Assembly: GCA_045590615.1 (NCBI GenBank) | Contig: JAZNRH010000097.1 | Coordinates: forward strand, 1-10,569 | DNA from: RGIG6353 sp045590615 | GTDB taxonomy: Bacteria > Bacillota > Clostridia > Oscillospirales > SIG627 | Direction of reading: 5' to 3' | DNA: 10,569 bases | Notes under the pieces: model-generated | What the model was told of the DNA's origin: nothing | The model's input: the letters and a program-made list of their open reading frames with translations, nothing else | Databases searched by the model: none | In this document: positions 8,201-10,569 of the stretch, one piece after another | Position numbering within the stretch: position 1 is the first letter of the stretch | Layout of the letters: each line of letters starts with the position of its first letter | Position numbers and translations under genes: made by a program

Positions 8201-8283
8201 GCAGCAAAGACACTCGCAGGCACAGCCGAAGCTATCATAAGAACAGCGAGAAATACAGCTATAATTCTCTTTACGATATTCAT
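2230..8283 (-). CDS. Giant secreted dockerin protein, no enzyme domain seen
   Basis: A 2017-residue extracellular protein. The signal peptide (1-27, ending SVFA|A) is followed by an unrecognised beta-rich domain (about 34-325) and Ig/CARDB-like (330-425) and Ig/TIG-like (473-575) regions. Next comes a glycine-rich amphipathic beta region (about 683-782 and 902-1174), interrupted by a Lys/Asp/Asn/Thr linker (783-834). Further on are beta modules at 1327-1440, an FN3-like module at 1445-1547 (LIPGQTYYV), two Ig-like modules meeting at a DTTPP hinge (1653-1657), a BIG2-like module (about 1765-1867, GRITALVPGETAISV), an unassigned 85-residue module (1871-1955), and a dockerin (1956-2017). No catalytic motif is recognisable. 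The dockerin and the adjacent cohesin/SLH gene suggest it is displayed on the cell wall as an adhesive or structural component. It is coupled to both neighbours by stop/ribosome-site overlaps. The ATG has AAAGGAG 6 nt upstream. The domain names after the linker are pattern-based and less certain than the signal peptide, BIG2 and dockerin. Confidence 0.9.
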   Translation of the reverse strand: MNIVKRIIAVFLAVLMIASAVPASVFAAVKTDKGIEASDNGGIYKIANDYVRFVYNSNTGAFSVETKEGHPQKSYDNRIPLLYSEDASRSNGTSYTTVRIDGKDYIFGQDYSWFGIETDIYTPVITNGGRVMTVSWGVKGYLITQTAIISEVEDSDLAGNIGIGYTVVNMNETEGNVGIRLLLDNALDSKVDAPYVLTEALFSPTIVETEYSDADGNMPAQLTYVDSIANTKKMAYAMLKGWSGEQDTTPDKVIVGHWANLANTRYDYVADVNCDFSNYSNTHRVPDTATAIYWSEKTIPAKSSRTMEMLYGIGNFTKDLGEDHFGISVNVPSVKLDNTKEAYENNGEIELKITLDNTVDGALDIAAMRVDITLDEGVTFKSSGKNTATYDYGQVIGEQILTYAMHKGEYKVITETLVVAPEANITSKSVIVNVSSTECQTETEWVQGNYSSTKNILVPGVDSVLPDVKMTAISPEIVYFDGEKNLTVSGDMTSLKSLRATSGWEMFLVKGNHNVHINKSDIAFTNESYQTMTFSTTEELELGEYSLEFRFTDDQLKAEFTDKIIASKKITVSDDEYYRSQSYGLVAMVRFDNGGYPAYDFFSFINEEHLNNFKDGNIPMNGLKYKDVTYDDECEVMAVVRGNIRRMQEGERIFYQANTADGDVTINNLLIYTGTEPLTMEIDGDWASSQKDNTAVISGKGTIKVINSITVWHHGWSLEGKAGVMSTLSDPEEGEEFVLSLGIGGSILQYIGGLLIELKYGQMTESDGLYGISFGGKVTIPIKAKEQKKDNKDTNKDNNDKDKDKDTNKDDNKDKDKDKDNNTNKDNATTTTSKSPAGFTKPSGDKPPSLELATSDTKLGKYVNSLGTIEDEPDDGSISGEISDIIFGQKAYNEETGEFETGFVGIDCSLEVNLPADVLGGPFKNKVGIEATVSVNTIEKSFGIDFGLELKDAFECSVELAFKQISRKQVERYYPDVIKVYLGGDFMRIPFFGVPGTFVTGLGGGVSNLSDTLKDKEEGEEISPLTIHVRLDLLFAELLCGSFEGEFSSEFVNITGELTLNNDDDGKILKVEAGVNIRWKPSVNINIYGNATLLDGLMKGGITVKIQKDYFYVYIFSSLCVPDSIPIIGGYELGGVEAAGSSDFIGANIKIIGIKFGFIYYWGGDFHIGQGIDLGSRGGAVTSYDASYYDENGKYVMCTALYGTNLRRLTSTKVDTGRAGGVVIKKYFDPTSEQAVLFEIPIEGFILPSAQDIILLTPSGKQIEMIESDGMGGGNYLINDRGENSQKYLYITITDKNLLEKGEWQLSIATDGVSISNFEVNAVDNLPDLASVDYSYNADAPYSLNVEYTLDCTSSVPGAIDVYITDNPNALDGIRQSVADPSSSLIPVDRITLDKMESGSATVTIPDTLTNGDYYVLCMLSQDVGGMSTAMSETAFSFKNDLLPDNVDAIKVTYGGDGDLRIELERPDEVDYDTYIIRILDENYELFNNGMFEVTVEDKIYNETLGAYENEVYYYGEDQGLIPGQTYYVCIDTLRTEDDNRYYSNDTLYSEAFVMPEKQTPVLLSVETNIDPEASVIGVDTFEATYTFDRDVYFYLIADTLQKSYSTECKKVHTVSLPLLEGDHFIEFFAVTPAYDTTDSSIHDEACFAFRVDTTPPNLKIAQSLSESMSNENKGELIAVSQQNVVVDENGKIKFEGMTDSDAVLTLDGTTDGITRNVDGTFTVERKIDSTQQTGVLCATDKAGNKTAIPVHYVDPSLTSFSALSLTCDIDFDNPDDVKKITIPVGTTVNLGVYGVSENKNVALDNTSVLWSVLYEKNIIDFNDGRITALVPGETAISVLYNVASFEVDGKLQTKTLSDTVIIEVAERKVNIDGDVDTSVSVDYSRIDYAEYSKLTVVLDLNGTASVTSTVGDSTIVFYLDGKDTYVASLDRSYDTDEILAGISIDTTGNTNKLIKGDYDGNGVVDYVDRDLSIEKFIGISNADKLNSDSYIRGDVNEDGVINIIDAQMILRTSIGK
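2233..2418 (-). other. C-terminal type I-like dockerin
   Basis: Residues 1956-2017 hold two F-hand calcium loops. The first is DYDGNGVVDYVD, with Asp/Asn at loop positions 1, 3, 5, 9 and 12; the second is DVNEDGVINIID, with D, N, D, N, D at the same positions. Each is followed by a helix (RDLSIEKFIG, AQMILRTSIG). Both loops have all calcium ligands, so the module should fold. Positions 10 and 11, which set cohesin specificity in type I dockerins, are Tyr-Val and Ile-Ile rather than the Ser/Thr pair of Clostridium thermocellum. Confidence 0.92.
4760..6236 (-). other. Glycine-rich amphipathic beta region of unknown family
   Basis: Residues about 683-1174 of the dockerin protein. Alternating polar/hydrophobic strands with Gly turns run through it (GGLLIELKYG, YGISFGGKVTIPI, FVTGLGGGVSNL, VNINIYGNATLLDG, SIPIIGGYELGGVEA, GFIYYWGGDF). 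The pattern suggests a long beta-sheet, beta-solenoid or barrel-like domain rather than separate Ig modules. A charged linker (783-834) is inserted inside it. I cannot name a family. Confidence 0.5.
5782..5937 (-). repeat. Lys/Asp/Asn/Thr low-complexity linker, short tandem repeats
   Basis: Residues 783-834 of the dockerin protein: KD, KDN and TNKD units ending in TTTT-SK. At DNA level this is a run of 6- and 12-nt units of the type AAGGATAAAGAC, with AAA/AAG and GAT/GAC alternating. It is probably a flexible, hydrophilic hinge. Opposite-strand frames rich in Leu and Ser across it are by-products of this composition. Confidence 0.85.
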
Positions 8284-8289
8284 TTTTTA

Positions 8290-8296
8290 CTCCTTT
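8290..8296 (-). promoter_or_regulatory. Ribosome binding site of the dockerin gene, overlaps upstream stop
   Basis: The minus strand reads TGAAAGGAGTAAAAAATG. The A of the upstream TGA stop is the first base of AAAGGAG, and 6 nt separate the motif from the ATG. This supports coupling with the upstream Ig-like gene. Confidence 0.85.
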
Positions 8297-10569
8297 CATT
8301 CAGCAGAATCAATATATACCGTAATCGTGAAGTAATCTCGTTTATCGGTCTGAACAAATACTGTATACCAACCGCTTTCAAGGTTTTCAACCGAATATTT
8401 GCCGTTATATGCACTAATGGGTGTTCCGTGAGTTTTCATCTGTCCCATGGTATAAATACCCTTGGCATATCTTGCCCACAATGAGCCACCGAAGTTCTTG
8501 AGAGATATCTCGAATTTATCACCCTTAACGGAAATCGAATTTGCGCTGTTGGGCATCTTACCGTTTATAAGAGCAATGGTATCATAGAAGCCGATAAGTC
8601 TTACCGTACGGCGAATCTGTGTCTTATTACCTGCCGCATCGTATACCGTATAGGTAATCGTGTAAGACTTAGAACGGTCAAATACGTTTGCATTTATATC
8701 GTCGGGATTGAAGTCACCGAAGTCGATTTCAACGTAATCGGTAAGGTCAACTCTCACGCCGTCGAATACGTCGTATGCGATATAGTCGTAGAACTTGGAC
8801 TTGTCGTATGCAAATTCGGGATCACGTCCGTTTGTCATACCCTCAATGAAGATAAGCTCGGATGCACCTGATATCTCAAGTGTGGGAGCTACCTTATCAA
8901 TAACGGCAATTTCAACACCGTATGATGAAACCGTTCCGTTAACTGCTGCAAGGTTGAAGGTAAAGAGACCGTTTTCTGCATAAATGAGGCTGTTGTACTT
9001 GGACTTGATGTCCTTGAGACCAAGTATTGAAGTATCTCTGTCTGTAACAAGAGTAACGGTTACGTCCTTGTTTGTAAGCTTATTAATATCTGCACCTACA
9101 ACGTAACCCGCTTCGGTACCGCTTGTATCCTTACCGATTTCAAGGGTCTTTTCATAGGTATTAAGTACCCACTCACCGTTTTCGTCCTCTTCAAGGTACT
9201 CGTATGACCATGATACAGACTGAATAACAGGCTTTCTGTCGTCAATGTCGCTCACCGTAAGTTTGATTGTCTGTGCGTTTCCTGCTACGTCAAATACGGT
9301 GAAGGTGTAATCGCCGTTAGTCTTAACCTTAAACGTGCTGTCGGTGGTATAGGTAATACCGTCGTATACAACAAACAAATCCTCAAGGCTACGCTTGATA
9401 TCAAGGGGCATTCCGTCCTCGTCAAGCTGCTGAACGAACGATATGTCAACGCTCAATTCGTCCTCTGCAAGAGTAGCAACCGCTTCAAGCGTAGGAGGCT
9501 TATCGTAAATTGAAGTAACTGAAATTACACTTGCGGCTTCATTGCCGTAATCATCTACGAAAAATACGCTGATATAACCGTTCTTCTTGAATCTGAATTC
9601 CTTTGAACCCGGAGTGTAAACAATGTCGTATTCACCAAGTGCGTCGGAGAGGGATATTCCCGTAACCGTAACGTTTGACTTGGAGAATTCTTCAATCTTT
9701 ACGAGAACCGAACCTGTTGTAAGACTTCCCTCGGGAGTACTGTAAGAAAGTCTTGTGATAACGGGTGCTACAATATCGATATTGGAAACAGTAACCTGCT
9801 CCGAGAATGAGTTACCCGCTTCGTCGAAGGCTGTTACGAGATAGTTTCCTGAAAGAGGAAGGTAAACGCTGTATTCGTTTCCGATAACCTCATCGTTCCA
9901 TTCAAGCACGTCTCCGTCGGAGTTTCTGATTTCAACGTAAATTATTTCATTTACTGAATCCTTATCCGAAACAGTAACGAATGCCTTTACAGGCTTATTT
10001 GTCTTATCGTAGCTTGCAAAAACCCATTCAATCTTACCGCCGTCGTTATCGTAGTTATGCCACGAAACGTCACGGCTTACGGTATTACCCGCTGCATCTC
10101 TGATTTCAAAAATGAAGCTCTGATTATCTGCTGTAAGTACCTTTTCAAGGAGTCCGCCGTTATTGGCTATGCTAAGCTTCTTGTCGCTGTTTGTGAAATT
10201 AACGACAGCCTTGACTGCACGATAATACTTGCCTTCAACTACAGGCTTCCATACACCTTTATAGTTTTCATAGAAATATGAAACCGTATAGTGTACGCCC
10301 TCTTCTATGGGGGTCTTATCGATATTTGTTACGGAATATTCCGATTCATACGAAATTCCTGCGTTGTTTGTTACAAAGTAGCTTACGGTTCCGTTTTCAT
10401 CAAACGAAATGGAATCGAAGGTCATGGACGAGAAGGTCTCTGTCTCACCGTTTACCGTTCTTTCAACTGTTGCGATACCTGTTTCGGAGTCAGAGAATAC
10501 TACGTCTACTATAACGTTCGAATTGGTAGGCTTATCGTTTTTAACGCTCGGTGTGAAGGTAATAGCGGG
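8296..10569 (-). CDS. Giant Ig-like repeat surface protein, C-terminal part
   Basis: The last 757 codons of a larger gene; the start lies beyond the right edge. The frame stays open through the ATG at 10423-10425 to the final base (reading PAITFTPSVKNDKPTNSN at the edge), and that ATG has a module strand before it, so it is internal. The protein is a string of bacterial Ig-like modules. Each has an edge strand ending in an AGN-type turn (RDAAGNTVS, FDEAGNSFS, DDYGNEAAS, FDVAGNAQT, YDAAGNKTQ), and they are joined by Pro-containing hinges (DKTPI, IVAPVI, DKPPTL, DRKPVI, DKVAPTL) about 90-115 residues apart. The last 90 or so residues (8299 to about 8580) form a different beta module ending in TVYIDSAE. 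No SLH, dockerin, LPXTG or membrane anchor is at the C-terminus, so any anchor must be N-terminal. Likely role: adhesin or surface filament, first visible gene of the operon. Confidence 0.88.
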   Translation of the reverse strand, partial: PAITFTPSVKNDKPTNSNVIVDVVFSDSETGIATVERTVNGETETFSSMTFDSISFDENGTVSYFVTNNAGISYESEYSVTNIDKTPIEEGVHYTVSYFYENYKGVWKPVVEGKYYRAVKAVVNFTNSDKKLSIANNGGLLEKVLTADNQSFIFEIRDAAGNTVSRDVSWHNYDNDGGKIEWVFASYDKTNKPVKAFVTVSDKDSVNEIIYVEIRNSDGDVLEWNDEVIGNEYSVYLPLSGNYLVTAFDEAGNSFSEQVTVSNIDIVAPVITRLSYSTPEGSLTTGSVLVKIEEFSKSNVTVTGISLSDALGEYDIVYTPGSKEFRFKKNGYISVFFVDDYGNEAASVISVTSIYDKPPTLEAVATLAEDELSVDISFVQQLDEDGMPLDIKRSLEDLFVVYDGITYTTDSTFKVKTNGDYTFTVFDVAGNAQTIKLTVSDIDDRKPVIQSVSWSYEYLEEDENGEWVLNTYEKTLEIGKDTSGTEAGYVVGADINKLTNKDVTVTLVTDRDTSILGLKDIKSKYNSLIYAENGLFTFNLAAVNGTVSSYGVEIAVIDKVAPTLEISGASELIFIEGMTNGRDPEFAYDKSKFYDYIAYDVFDGVRVDLTDYVEIDFGDFNPDDINANVFDRSKSYTITYTVYDAAGNKTQIRRTVRLIGFYDTIALINGKMPNSANSISVKGDKFEISLKNFGGSLWARYAKGIYTMGQMKTHGTPISAYNGKYSVENLESGWYTVFVQTDKRDYFTITVYIDSAE

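Noticed and set aside
8074..8484. Plus-strand open frame of 136 codons across the junction of two minus-strand genes
   Set aside because: It lies antisense to the signal-peptide region of the dockerin gene and the end of the upstream gene. No family resemblance and no good ribosome binding site.
10423..10425. ATG as the start of the Ig-like repeat gene
   Set aside because: The frame stays open upstream to the window edge and codes for the same kind of Ig-like sequence. There is no ribosome binding site or signal peptide at this ATG.

Overview
The window looks like a piece of the chromosome of a Gram-positive anaerobe of the class Clostridia, probably a gut commensal. This is inferred from three S-layer homology (SLH) modules, a type I-like dockerin, a cohesin-like module, strong AGGAG-type ribosome binding sites, moderate-to-low GC content, and very large secreted proteins built from Ig-like modules. 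No rRNA, tRNA, CRISPR array or transposase is visible, so the genus cannot be fixed from the sequence.

Layout. Almost everything is coded on the minus strand and is transcribed from right to left. At the right edge is the 3' part of a giant Ig-like repeat protein (8296-10569, open at the edge). It is followed after 12 nt by a 2017-residue secreted protein with a C-terminal dockerin (2230-8283), and after 9 nt by a 534-residue secreted protein with an N-terminal cohesin-like module and three C-terminal SLH modules (616-2220). In both junctions the Shine-Dalgarno sequence of the next gene overlaps the stop codon of the previous one, so the three genes very probably form one translationally coupled operon. 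It ends at a strong hairpin terminator (572-613) that has T-tracts on both sides. The operon promoter lies beyond the right edge.

Left of the operon is a small orphan gene of 97 codons (216-509, minus, GTG start). It sits between two exact 14-bp direct repeats and between two terminators. The first 120 bases have no convincing gene. They hold small inverted repeats and resemble, from memory only, an intergenic repeat seen in gut Clostridia. A strong rightward terminator (124-166) closes that region.

How the genes may work together. The SLH protein should bind the cell wall, and its cohesin-like module could hold the dockerin of the 2017-residue protein. This is the logic of a cellulosome anchoring scaffoldin, but no catalytic domain is recognisable in the visible proteins. 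The best reading is a non-catalytic surface assembly, for adhesion or a structural layer, whose parts are co-translated. The cohesin-dockerin pairing is an inference from architecture and gene order and has not been shown.
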